A stretch of 17,876 bases of DNA from JBKEBX01 sp047974615. Its GTDB lineage: Bacteria; Bacillota; Clostridia; Lachnospirales; CAMZNU01. Below, piece after piece: positions 1 to 5,965 of this stretch; within the stretch, counting starts at the first letter, position 1, and every line of letters begins with the position of its first letter. The notes beneath the pieces are model-generated. The model was not told the origin of the DNA. It saw only the letters and a list, made by a program, of their open reading frames with translations, and did not search any database. Position numbers and translations under genes: made by a program. The DNA lies in the NCBI GenBank assembly GCA_047974615.1, contig JBKECM010000026.1, positions 1 to 17,876 of the forward strand, read 5' to 3'.

Positions 1-126
1 TTAAAGAAATTGAGATTTTTCAAGGAAGTGCGTAAAATCAAACTTTGCCGTGTATACAGAAATACACAAAAAGTTTGATTTTATGTAACTGACACAGAAA
101 AAGCCTATTTCTTTACAGCCTCTTTT
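1..126. repeat. Partial MITE-like inverted-repeat element
   Basis: The first bases of the window (TAAAGAAAT at 2-10, then a T-run and TAAAATCAAACTTT at 33-46) reappear as an imperfect reverse complement between about 70 and 116. The reverse complement of the right side reads AGAGGCTGTAAAGAAATAGG and then aligns with the left side with few differences. The right arm extends about 10-14 bases further (to about 126) than the left arm can inside the window, so the true left end lies just upstream of base 1. The whole would be a roughly 140-bp palindromic element with no coding capacity. It lies directly downstream of the PEGA gene. What is seen is the inverted repeat; that it is a transposable MITE is inference. 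Confidence 0.5.
33..83. terminator. Long hairpin downstream of the PEGA gene
   Basis: Bases 33-46 pair perfectly with 70-83 (14 bp), and an inner stem pairs GTGTAT (50-55) with ATACAC (62-67) around a 6-base loop, with a small asymmetric bulge between. The hairpin is the core of the larger inverted repeat. As it lies about 70 bases beyond the stop codon of the minus-strand PEGA gene it may end that transcript, although no clean U-tract follows the stem on that strand. Confidence 0.4.
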
Positions 127-151
127 TGTATTTTTAAGCATTGGTTGTTGT

Positions 152-1585
152 CTATTCTTCTTCTTTTTGTAAAACAACATTATATTTATGGAGTGGATCA
201 ACTGCATCAATCACAAAAGAAATTAGTTTGTAGCCTTCCATACTAATACTAATGTTATGTGAGCCATATTCTACAGATTGTTCCACCGGTGATGTGCCAA
301 TAAAGTTATTATCTACATATATTTGTGCACCTTCAGGCGTAGTTGAAATAGATATTTTACTTGACAACTCTATCTGTGTAAGGTCTGCAACAACCTTTAC
401 TGTTGGACTGTTTGCTTGAACGGTTGCTGTATATGGTTCATAATTTTCTTGTTCTATAGTAACTTCATAAGTGCCATATGGTACATCTATTGTATCTCCA
501 GACTTAAAGTTCTCTGTTACTTCTTCATTAAATGTAAGTGTAAATTCTTCTACGTTTGCAGTAAAGGAAACTGTACTTTTTCGTTCTTCAACTACACTTA
601 GGTCAAGGGTAACGAAGTCCGTACCTGTAACTGTAAAGTCATAAACGTAAGGTTCTATGTTTGTTCCTTTAACTACAACTCTATGTGTACCTTCACTTAA
701 AGTAATTGTATCTACATCATCTATATAAAGTATTTCGTCTGTGTCAACTTCTATTGTACCATCTTTTATATGATCACGACTTGTTAAAATCAAACCACCA
801 TGAGGTTTTTTTACACTAATATAATAACAAGTGTCACCTATGACTTTCATATCAAGTGTATCTTTTTCATTTAGTGTTTCTATAGAAGCATCTTCTCCGT
901 TATATAAGAATATTGTGTTAATGTCATATTTATATTCTCTACCATGTACATATAAAATTGTATCATTTGGGTCAACTGTAACGCCGGTAATATTTTTATG
1001 TTCATAATAGTCTTTTGCACTTTGAATTGTTTTTGCTAAAAAGTTATCTTTATGATATTCAACTGTGAAACCATCTCCGACTTCTATTTCTAAAAAAATA
1101 ATTTTTTTGTTATATGCATCTGTTATAGTTGTTTTGTTATCAACAAAGATTTCTATAGTGCCTCGACTGTTTATATCAAATAAAATTAAGCTATTTTTTC
1201 TAATTTCTTTTACAAAGCCAGTCATAGTCTTATAGTTTGCTATTGCTTCATTGTTTATTTCTTCGATTACTTCATTTTGTTCAATATTATTGTTAACTGT
1301 TGTGCTATCGTTACCATTATCAGGGAACATAGTTTTAAACATAAAAAAGAAAAATAACATAAATACTATAATCATTACCGTTACTATTGCTATATAAGTA
1401 ATTTGCATAGATTTTGTGTCTTTTTCAGGCTTGCGTTGACGTAAGGAACTTTGACTAGGTCTTTTTCTTTGAGGATTTTGACTAGGTCTACCTTGAGGCG
1501 AATTTCTATATTGAACTTGTCTATCAGAAGTTACGTTCCTTGAATTTTCTTTTTGTCGATTGTTGTTATTATCATTTGAATCCAT
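152..1585 (-). CDS. Membrane-anchored PEGA-domain protein
   Basis: 477 residues. Residues 1-60 are a disordered cytoplasmic tail rich in Asn, Gln, Arg, Ser and Pro. Residues about 63-83 form one hydrophobic transmembrane segment, and the rest should lie outside the membrane. The last 70 residues are a recognisable PEGA domain: TTPEGAQIYVDNNFIGTSP starts at 416, followed by EYGSHNISISMEGYK. Two upstream segments (about 276-330 and 335-402) have the same beta-rich pattern with a GTHRVVV or GTYEVTI strand and look like divergent PEGA-type repeats. Residues 117-260 contain two more beta-rich units. PEGA domains are surface or cell-wall associated modules; the exact role is not known. The ATG is preceded by AGGTG six bases upstream. 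It starts 11 bases after the stop of the CotS-like gene, so the two are probably one transcript. Confidence 0.85.
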   Translation of the reverse strand: MDSNDNNNNRQKENSRNVTSDRQVQYRNSPQGRPSQNPQRKRPSQSSLRQRKPEKDTKSMQITYIAIVTVMIIVFMLFFFFMFKTMFPDNGNDSTTVNNNIEQNEVIEEINNEAIANYKTMTGFVKEIRKNSLILFDINSRGTIEIFVDNKTTITDAYNKKIIFLEIEVGDGFTVEYHKDNFLAKTIQSAKDYYEHKNITGVTVDPNDTILYVHGREYKYDINTIFLYNGEDASIETLNEKDTLDMKVIGDTCYYISVKKPHGGLILTSRDHIKDGTIEVDTDEILYIDDVDTITLSEGTHRVVVKGTNIEPYVYDFTVTGTDFVTLDLSVVEERKSTVSFTANVEEFTLTFNEEVTENFKSGDTIDVPYGTYEVTIEQENYEPYTATVQANSPTVKVVADLTQIELSSKISISTTPEGAQIYVDNNFIGTSPVEQSVEYGSHNISISMEGYKLISFVIDAVDPLHKYNVVLQKEEE

Positions 1586-1596
1586 TTTTTCACCTA

Positions 1597-2571
1597 TTAA
1601 TTAATAAAATTATTAATTTTTTCATTTAAAATTTTTTGTTCTTCAAGATCAAATAAAATTTCTCTTGGAACAAAATTTCTTTTTTTGTCATAATATTGTA
1701 CCATAATATTTATATATTTAAAAGGGTATTGTAATAAATATTTTATTAGTTTTTTTTCATCTTCACACATATTTTTCATATATGAGGATATAAGTTCATC
1801 GAAAGGTATTAAGTTTTCAGTGTTAGTTTTTTTTATATATCTATATAAAAAGTTGTATATATCCACATATTTTGAACCATAACAAAAGGTGTATGGTGTT
1901 TTTATTGTAGGTGTTCCCTTAAAATTTTCTATATATGTACTATTTAAAATTATATTATAAGTTCTGTTTTTGTAAAACTCATTATTTTCTAAAAAGCTTT
2001 CGGTTTCTAACAATGTTTCTGAAATTTGTGAAAAATATTTTAAAAAACTAAAGTCAAAATCAGATTTTTTCTTTTGGTTTTGTACGTTTTTATGTAGTTG
2101 TTTTATAATATCATTATTTTTTGATATATCTAGATCTAAGGGTCTATTTTCAATTAAATGTGTAAAAATTTCATTTTCTAAATGCATATTTTCAAATAGT
2201 TTTTCTTTTAATTGGAGTGTTTTAAAAAAAAGAAAAGCATCTTCTTTAATATTAAAATCAAGTTCAATAGAGTCTATAGAATTAAAAGTAACATAAGTAA
2301 TATCATTGATTTTTAAAAAAGTATCATCTGTAAGTGTTTTTTCGATTTTTTCAATATAAAGTTCTGGAATGTCTTTTATATTTTGCTGTAACTCATAATT
2401 TGTAACTATTACATTATCTTTTGCATAAACTTTTTTTATGCACAATTTTTTATTATCTGCAGTAAAAAGATAGCTATTTGTTTTTGGTTTTTTTTCAATA
2501 TCTTTTATTTCTACTCCATAATGTATAAAGCTTTTTATAAGTTCGTTTTCATAATCTAAAGTTGTTTTCAT
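1597..2571 (-). CDS. Divergent CotS-family spore coat protein, kinase motif lost
   Basis: 324 residues, the usual length for the CotS/YtaA family of aminoglycoside-phosphotransferase-like spore coat proteins. The clearest family signature is at the C-terminus: YPFKYINIMVQYYDKKRNF (282-300), matching the family pattern of a Tyr-Pro-x-Lys-Phe helix followed by a paired-Tyr segment and a basic, Trp/Phe-containing end. VDIYNFLYRYIKK (236-248) fits the Asp-Leu/Ile-x-x-Phe-Leu-Arg helix. In the place where active members carry His-Gly-Asp and a downstream Asn, this protein has KNRTYNIILN (201-210), without His-Gly-Asp, so it is probably not a phosphotransferase. The N-terminal YGVEIKDIEKK and a Lys pair at 46-47 resemble the start of the kinase fold. 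Strong AGAGGTG upstream of the ATG. Assignment to CotS rests on pattern memory and not on an alignment. Confidence 0.6.
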   Translation of the reverse strand: MKTTLDYENELIKSFIHYGVEIKDIEKKPKTNSYLFTADNKKLCIKKVYAKDNVIVTNYELQQNIKDIPELYIEKIEKTLTDDTFLKINDITYVTFNSIDSIELDFNIKEDAFLFFKTLQLKEKLFENMHLENEIFTHLIENRPLDLDISKNNDIIKQLHKNVQNQKKKSDFDFSFLKYFSQISETLLETESFLENNEFYKNRTYNIILNSTYIENFKGTPTIKTPYTFCYGSKYVDIYNFLYRYIKKTNTENLIPFDELISSYMKNMCEDEKKLIKYLLQYPFKYINIMVQYYDKKRNFVPREILFDLEEQKILNEKINNFIN

Positions 2572-2606
2572 AATTCACCTCTAATTCTTTTCCTTAGGTA
2601 CTATAG

Positions 2607-2634
2607 ATTTTATGTTGTAATTTTATATTTATGC
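2607..2634 (-). promoter_or_regulatory. Possible sigma-E-type sporulation promoter for the CotS-like gene
   Basis: On the minus strand GCATAAA (2628-2634) and CATAAAAT (2607-2614) are separated by 13 bases. They resemble the mother-cell sigma-E elements (KCATATT and CATACAHT) with two and one mismatches. Transcription would begin near 2600, about 30 bases before the ATG. The fit is imperfect in AT-rich DNA; the coat-like product downstream is the main supporting argument. Confidence 0.3.
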
Positions 2635-2700
2635 TATTTTTATAATAAAAGGTAAATTATTTTTGATTGTTTTACTTTATGAATAATAGTATAGCTAAAA

Positions 2701-3900
2701 TTATAGCTTTAAAAGGCTAATTAAGGTATCTTTTTTGTTTAAAGATGGGTTTTCTAAAACTTTTTCGAGTAAAAGTGATAGGGTAGCACCTAATTCTTTT
2801 CCACTTATCCCTAAGGAGATTAAGTCGTTTCCATTTATATCTAAACTTTTAATAGTATAAGGCATATTTTCATTTTTTGCTAGTTTTTCTTCAATGTTAT
2901 AAGTTGGGTGAGTTAAAGAATAGATATAAAAAGCATAAATTATATTTGTATCAAAGATACTAAGTAGCTTTCTTATGTCATATTCTTGTATAGTTTCAAA
3001 GTTTAAATTTTTAACTGAATTATAGGCTTTTACTATTGTTATTACAGTTTTTGTATCGCTATTTTTGACTTTGAAATCTTTTAAAAAAGTTTCAAGGATT
3101 GATATATCATAGTCTAAAAAACAAAGGCTTAAAAGAAGAAAATCATCTTTTAAATTTTTAGCTAAAATATTTTTTTGTAACAATAAAATTAAAGAATTTA
3201 AGTTTTTTTCAAAGTATGTACAAAAATTTGTATCATAATATTTTAATATCGAAAGCTCAGTATAAAAAAATAAATTTTCTGGATAGTTGCCCTTTAAAGA
3301 CTTTAAAAATTCATCTCGTATACGTTCTACACTTAAATTTTTTGTCAAGTATACTTGATTTTTCATTGCTTTTAAAGTTTCTAGTTCTATTGAAAACCCT
3401 AGTTGAGCAGAAAAACGTATACCTCTATAAATTCTTAAGGCATCTTCGACAAAACGCTGTTCTTTATCTCCCACACCTCGAATAAGCTTTTTATCTAAGT
3501 CTTCTTTTCCTTGAAAATTATCAATTAGACCTTCATTTTCATTATACGCCATAGCGTTTATTGTAAAGTCACGTCTTATAAGGTCTTCGTAAAGCGATGA
3601 AGTAAAAACAACTTCCTTTGGTTTTCTATTATTAATATATTCTCCGTCAAGTCTATATGTTGTTACTTCAATATTTTCCTTATTCACTACTACTGTTATT
3701 GTGCCATGCTCAATTCCAGTATCATAGGTTTTAGGGAATATTTTTTTAATTTCATCAGGTGTTGCGTTTGTTGTTACATCTAAGTCTTTTGGTTCTTTGT
3801 TCAATAAAAAATCTCTGACAGCACCACCTACAATATAGCCTTCAAAGTTGTTTTCATATAAGGTATTTAAAATATATTTTATATTATCACTTAATTTCAT
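2701..3900 (-). CDS. cca: CCA tRNA nucleotidyltransferase
   Basis: 399 residues, the normal length for the bacterial class II enzyme that adds or repairs the 3' CCA end of tRNAs. The nucleotidyltransferase head is complete: GGAVRD (25-30), the metal-binding Asp pair in KDLDVTT (38-44), GIEHGTITV (62-70), YRLDGEY (82-88), RRDFTINAMAYN (109-120), and the nucleotide-recognition motif EDALRIYRGIRF (152-163). The C-terminal half is helical with the usual GISGKELG element (about 363-370) near the end. No HD phosphohydrolase domain is visible. AGGAG lies eight bases before the ATG. A poly(A) polymerase of the same fold is the only realistic alternative; the length and Firmicute context favour CCA addition. 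The downstream CotS-like gene is 129 bases away and may have its own promoter. Confidence 0.93.
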   Translation of the reverse strand: MKLSDNIKYILNTLYENNFEGYIVGGAVRDFLLNKEPKDLDVTTNATPDEIKKIFPKTYDTGIEHGTITVVVNKENIEVTTYRLDGEYINNRKPKEVVFTSSLYEDLIRRDFTINAMAYNENEGLIDNFQGKEDLDKKLIRGVGDKEQRFVEDALRIYRGIRFSAQLGFSIELETLKAMKNQVYLTKNLSVERIRDEFLKSLKGNYPENLFFYTELSILKYYDTNFCTYFEKNLNSLILLLQKNILAKNLKDDFLLLSLCFLDYDISILETFLKDFKVKNSDTKTVITIVKAYNSVKNLNFETIQEYDIRKLLSIFDTNIIYAFYIYSLTHPTYNIEEKLAKNENMPYTIKSLDINGNDLISLGISGKELGATLSLLLEKVLENPSLNKKDTLISLLKL

Positions 3901-3961
3901 AGTTGCTCCTAAATATATTGCTAAATAAAATGATTTGTTGTAAACTATAATAAAGGAAATA

Positions 3962-4010
3962 TTTACTATTAGTTTCTATTCATTATAAGTATAACATTTT
4001 TTTTAGAAAA
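3962..4010. promoter_or_regulatory. Overlapping divergent promoters between cca and the esterase
   Basis: The 139-base intergenic region between two divergent genes contains two overlapping sigma-A-like candidates. Minus strand (cca): TATAAT at 3982-3987 with a weak TTTTCT at 4005-4010, spacing 17. Plus strand (esterase): TTTACT at 3962-3967, spacing 16, TATAAG at 3984-3989. The two -10 boxes share bases, so the promoters could compete. AT-richness makes each individually uncertain. Confidence 0.35.
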
Positions 4011-4039
4011 TTTAAACAAGTTTTTTTAGGAGGTCATTT

Positions 4040-4804
4040 ATGTTTGGAAGTTTTGAATTTAAGTCTAAGTGCATTGATACTAATGTTAAAGTTACTTTAT
4101 ATGTGCCTGATTTTTTATTAGAAGAAAAAAAAGACGATATTAAAGTGCTTTATCTTTTACATGGATATTCGGGAAATAATGATTCTTGGTTTTTACTTAC
4201 TCAAGCAATAGCTTATGCTGATAAATTTAAGGTTGCTATAGTTTCACCTATGGGTTTTAATAGTTTTTATACAAATGGTGCGTTTAGTAAGAAACTTAAC
4301 TATTTTACTTATATTGAAGATGAAGTAGTAACATTTGTACAAAATACTTTTGGTCTTATGAAAAAGCGTGAAAATAATTTTGTTGCCGGTTTATCTATGG
4401 GTGGATTTGGTGCAATTAAAGTTGGTATCTTGTCAAAAAATTTTAACGGTATAGGTACTTTTTCAGGGGCTTTATTTAAACAGGAAGATTTTTTGGAAAA
4501 TACAGAAGGTAGATATAATGCCTTTAAAGACATTTTTACACAAGATGGTGAGGTTTTAGAAGAAAATTGTTTATATAAAATTACTGAAAAAAATAAAGAT
4601 CGTATCAAAACTCTATTTTTAACATGTGGGAAAAATGATGAAATACCTTTTCTTTATGAAGGAAATTTAGCTTATGTAAGTTTATTAAAAGAGCTTGAAA
4701 TCCCGTTTGAAACATATTTTGACGATTTAGGACATGATTATTTTCACTGGAATATTGCCTTATTAAAATATTTAGAGTTTTTAAAAAATAAAGATTTGAT
4801 TTAA
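4040..4804 (+). CDS. Alpha/beta-hydrolase, esterase D / tributyrin-esterase type
   Basis: 254 residues. Fits the putative-esterase family (esterase D, S-formylglutathione hydrolase, tributyrin esterase EstA). The oxyanion-hole motif LLHGYSG is at 39-45, the nucleophile elbow GLSMGG is at 117-122 (Ser119), the acid is probably Asp200 in CGKNDE, and the base is His232 in LGHDYFHW. No signal peptide, so it is cytoplasmic. Substrate cannot be read from the sequence; short-chain acyl or feruloyl-type esters are typical of relatives. AGGAGG is eight bases before the ATG. It is divergent from cca and is followed after 55 bases by a small membrane-protein gene. Confidence 0.85.
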   Translation: MFGSFEFKSKCIDTNVKVTLYVPDFLLEEKKDDIKVLYLLHGYSGNNDSWFLLTQAIAYADKFKVAIVSPMGFNSFYTNGAFSKKLNYFTYIEDEVVTFVQNTFGLMKKRENNFVAGLSMGGFGAIKVGILSKNFNGIGTFSGALFKQEDFLENTEGRYNAFKDIFTQDGEVLEENCLYKITEKNKDRIKTLFLTCGKNDEIPFLYEGNLAYVSLLKELEIPFETYFDDLGHDYFHWNIALLKYLEFLKNKDLI

Positions 4805-4826
4805 TATACATAAATTTTTTAAAATG

Positions 4827-4851
4827 CCCATATATTTATAAAAAGTATGGG
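4827..4851 (+). promoter_or_regulatory. Small hairpin containing the RBS of the 64-residue ORF
   Basis: CCCATA (4827-4832) can pair with TATGGG (4846-4851) around a 13-base AU-rich loop. The GGG of the second arm is part of the only Shine-Dalgarno-like sequence (GGGAG, 4849-4853) of the gene that starts at 4860, so the stem would partly mask the ribosome site. A six-pair stem is weak and may be accidental. Confidence 0.25.
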
Positions 4852-4859
4852 AGCTATAT

Positions 4860-5054
4860 ATGAAAAAAAATAGTTTTTTAAGTAAATATTCAAATCATAA
4901 AAAATACAATTTTTGTAATAAAAAATTTATTACTCTAGGTTATTTTTTAATCGGCTTAGGGGTTGGTATATTAATTTCATTTATTTTTACAAGCTATGCT
5001 ATAATTATCGGTTGTGGCTGTTGTGCAGTTGGATTTTTACTTATTAAAAAATAG
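4860..5054 (+). CDS. Small two-helix membrane protein, function unknown
   Basis: 64 residues. A basic N-terminus of about 23 residues (Lys, Asn, His, Tyr) is followed by two hydrophobic segments, about 25-43 (with a GLGVG turn-like motif) and 47-61 (IIIGCGCCAVGFLLI), ending in two Lys. Cys50, Cys52 and Cys53 lie inside the second segment. I do not recognise a named family; short proteins of this type are common in clostridial genomes. The RBS is GGGAG with six bases to the ATG. A perfect palindrome follows the stop. It may be cotranscribed with the esterase 55 bases upstream. Confidence 0.6.
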   Translation: MKKNSFLSKYSNHKKYNFCNKKFITLGYFLIGLGVGILISFIFTSYAIIIGCGCCAVGFLLIKK

Positions 5055-5075
5055 ATGAGTTGTTATCTATATTAA

Positions 5076-5119
5076 TAAGAGGCTATTAAAATTGAATAAT
5101 CAATTTTAATAGCCTCTTA
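5076..5119. terminator. Perfect 20-bp palindrome, bidirectional terminator
   Basis: TAAGAGGCTATTAAAATTGA (5076-5095) and its exact reverse complement (5100-5119) flank the loop ATAA. It lies between the converging ends of the 64-residue gene (stop at 5054) and rpmB (stop at 5125). It can end both transcripts, although the T-tract after either arm is short. The outer GAGGCT resembles the end of the repeat element at the left edge of the window. Confidence 0.7.
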
Positions 5120-5124
5120 AAAAA

Positions 5125-5325
5125 TTAAGCGATTCGTTCAACTTTGTTAGAACGTAAACATCTTGTACAGATGTGAACAGTCTTGTGAGTACCATTATCG
5201 TTAATTTTAACTTTTTTTATATTAGGTTTCCAAGTTTTCTTCCAACGTCTAGAAACTTGTGAACGAGTGATACTGATTTTACGACCATTTTGGTTTCCTT
5301 TACCACAGTATGAGCATATTGCCAT
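5125..5325 (-). CDS. rpmB: 50S ribosomal protein L28
   Basis: 66 residues, the right size for L28. The family features are present: MAICSYCGKG at the start, RRWKKTWKPNIKKVKI (26-41) and VHICTRCLRSNKVER (50-64). Cys4, Cys7, Cys53 and Cys56 form the two CxxC pairs of the zinc-binding variant of the protein. The RBS is an almost perfect AAGGAGGTG eight bases from the ATG, as expected for a highly expressed ribosomal gene. It faces away from asp23-like yloU, the same arrangement as in Bacillus subtilis (rpmB divergent from yloU). Confidence 0.97.
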   Translation of the reverse strand: MAICSYCGKGNQNGRKISITRSQVSRRWKKTWKPNIKKVKINDNGTHKTVHICTRCLRSNKVERIA

Positions 5326-5369
5326 AAGGTTGCACCTCCTTAATAGTTATTACCATGACTAACATTAAT

Positions 5370-5398
5370 ATACTAACAGAAAATAAACTAAATTGCAA
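5370..5398 (-). promoter_or_regulatory. Sigma-A promoter of rpmB
   Basis: On the minus strand TTGCAA (5393-5398), 17 bases, and the extended -10 TGTTAGTAT (core TAGTAT at 5370-5375). This leaves a leader of about 40 bases before the rpmB ATG. The -10 core has two mismatches but the TG extension compensates. Confidence 0.5.
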
Positions 5399-5467
5399 TG
5401 ACTTTTTTAAAATTTTTAAAATTTTTTGAAAATTTATTTTATTTAAGGCAAAAATCTATTAATTGTT

Positions 5468-5496
5468 TTGCTATTTTTTTGATAATATGGTATACT
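5468..5496 (+). promoter_or_regulatory. Sigma-A promoter of the yloU-fakA operon
   Basis: TTGCTA (5468-5473), exactly 17 bases, and TATACT (5491-5496) with an extended -10 TGG directly before it. Transcription would start near 5503, giving a leader of about 88 bases to the yloU ATG. No riboswitch-like fold was recognised in the leader. Confidence 0.65.
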
Positions 5497-5590
5497 ATTA
5501 AAGTGCAATATTTTATATGTTTAATTTAGAGAATAATAAAATTTTATATATGGTAATTAAATTTATACTTAATATTTTAGGAGGTATTAT

Positions 5591-5953
5591 ATGTCAGTTA
5601 AACTTGAAACTAATTTTGGTGTTATTTCCATAGAAACAGAGGTTATTGCAAAAGTAGCTGGTACTGCTGCACTTGAATGTTACGGTATTGTAGGTATGGC
5701 GGCAAAGTCTGTTAGAGATGATTTGATACATCTTCTTAAAAAAGAAAGTCTTACTAAAGGCATTAAAGTTGACGTTTTAAAGAATAATGCCCTTGATATT
5801 ACTTTACACATTATTGTTGAATATGGTACTAGTATACCAGCTATCGGAGATGTTGTTGCTAGTACAGTAAAATATAAAATAGAGGACAGTTTAGGTCTTA
5901 TTGTTAACCAAGTATATATTTGTGTTGACGGTGTTCTCAATCATAACATCTAG
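5591..5953 (+). CDS. yloU: Asp23/Gls24 family envelope stress protein (YloU-like)
   Basis: 120 residues, the family's usual length. The N-terminal stretch FGVISIETEVIAKVAGTAAL and GIVGMAAK, and the C-terminal half with VDVLKNNALDITLHIIVEYG and GLIVNQVYICVDGV, are typical of the Asp23/Gls24 fold. Members are cytoplasmic or membrane-associated and affect envelope homeostasis; the exact role is unknown. A very good AGGAGG precedes the ATG. Its TAG stop overlaps the Shine-Dalgarno sequence of fakA (12-base gap), so the two are translationally close. The yloU-yloV pairing is conserved throughout Firmicutes. Confidence 0.92.
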   Translation: MSVKLETNFGVISIETEVIAKVAGTAALECYGIVGMAAKSVRDDLIHLLKKESLTKGIKVDVLKNNALDITLHIIVEYGTSIPAIGDVVASTVKYKIEDSLGLIVNQVYICVDGVLNHNI

Positions 5954-5965
5954 GAGGAATTTTTT

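Noticed and set aside
1..210. 69-codon minus-strand ORF at the left edge
   Set aside because: It overlaps the end of the PEGA gene in another frame and runs through the inverted-repeat element; no RBS and no protein-like pattern.
4309..4608. 99-codon ORF antisense to the esterase
   Set aside because: Shadow of a well-supported gene with a complete catalytic triad; no RBS.
5497..5590. 88-base leader of yloU as a possible riboswitch
   Set aside because: AT-rich without a conserved aptamer-like core or terminator/antiterminator pair that I could recognise.
5551..5634. A short ORF ahead of yloU encoding MVIKFILNILGGII, which superficially resembles the SpoVM peptide (spoVM lies near rpmB in B. 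subtilis)
   Set aside because: The LGGI part is simply the translated Shine-Dalgarno sequence of yloU (TTAGGAGGTATT). There is no RBS for this ORF, and it continues out of frame into yloU.
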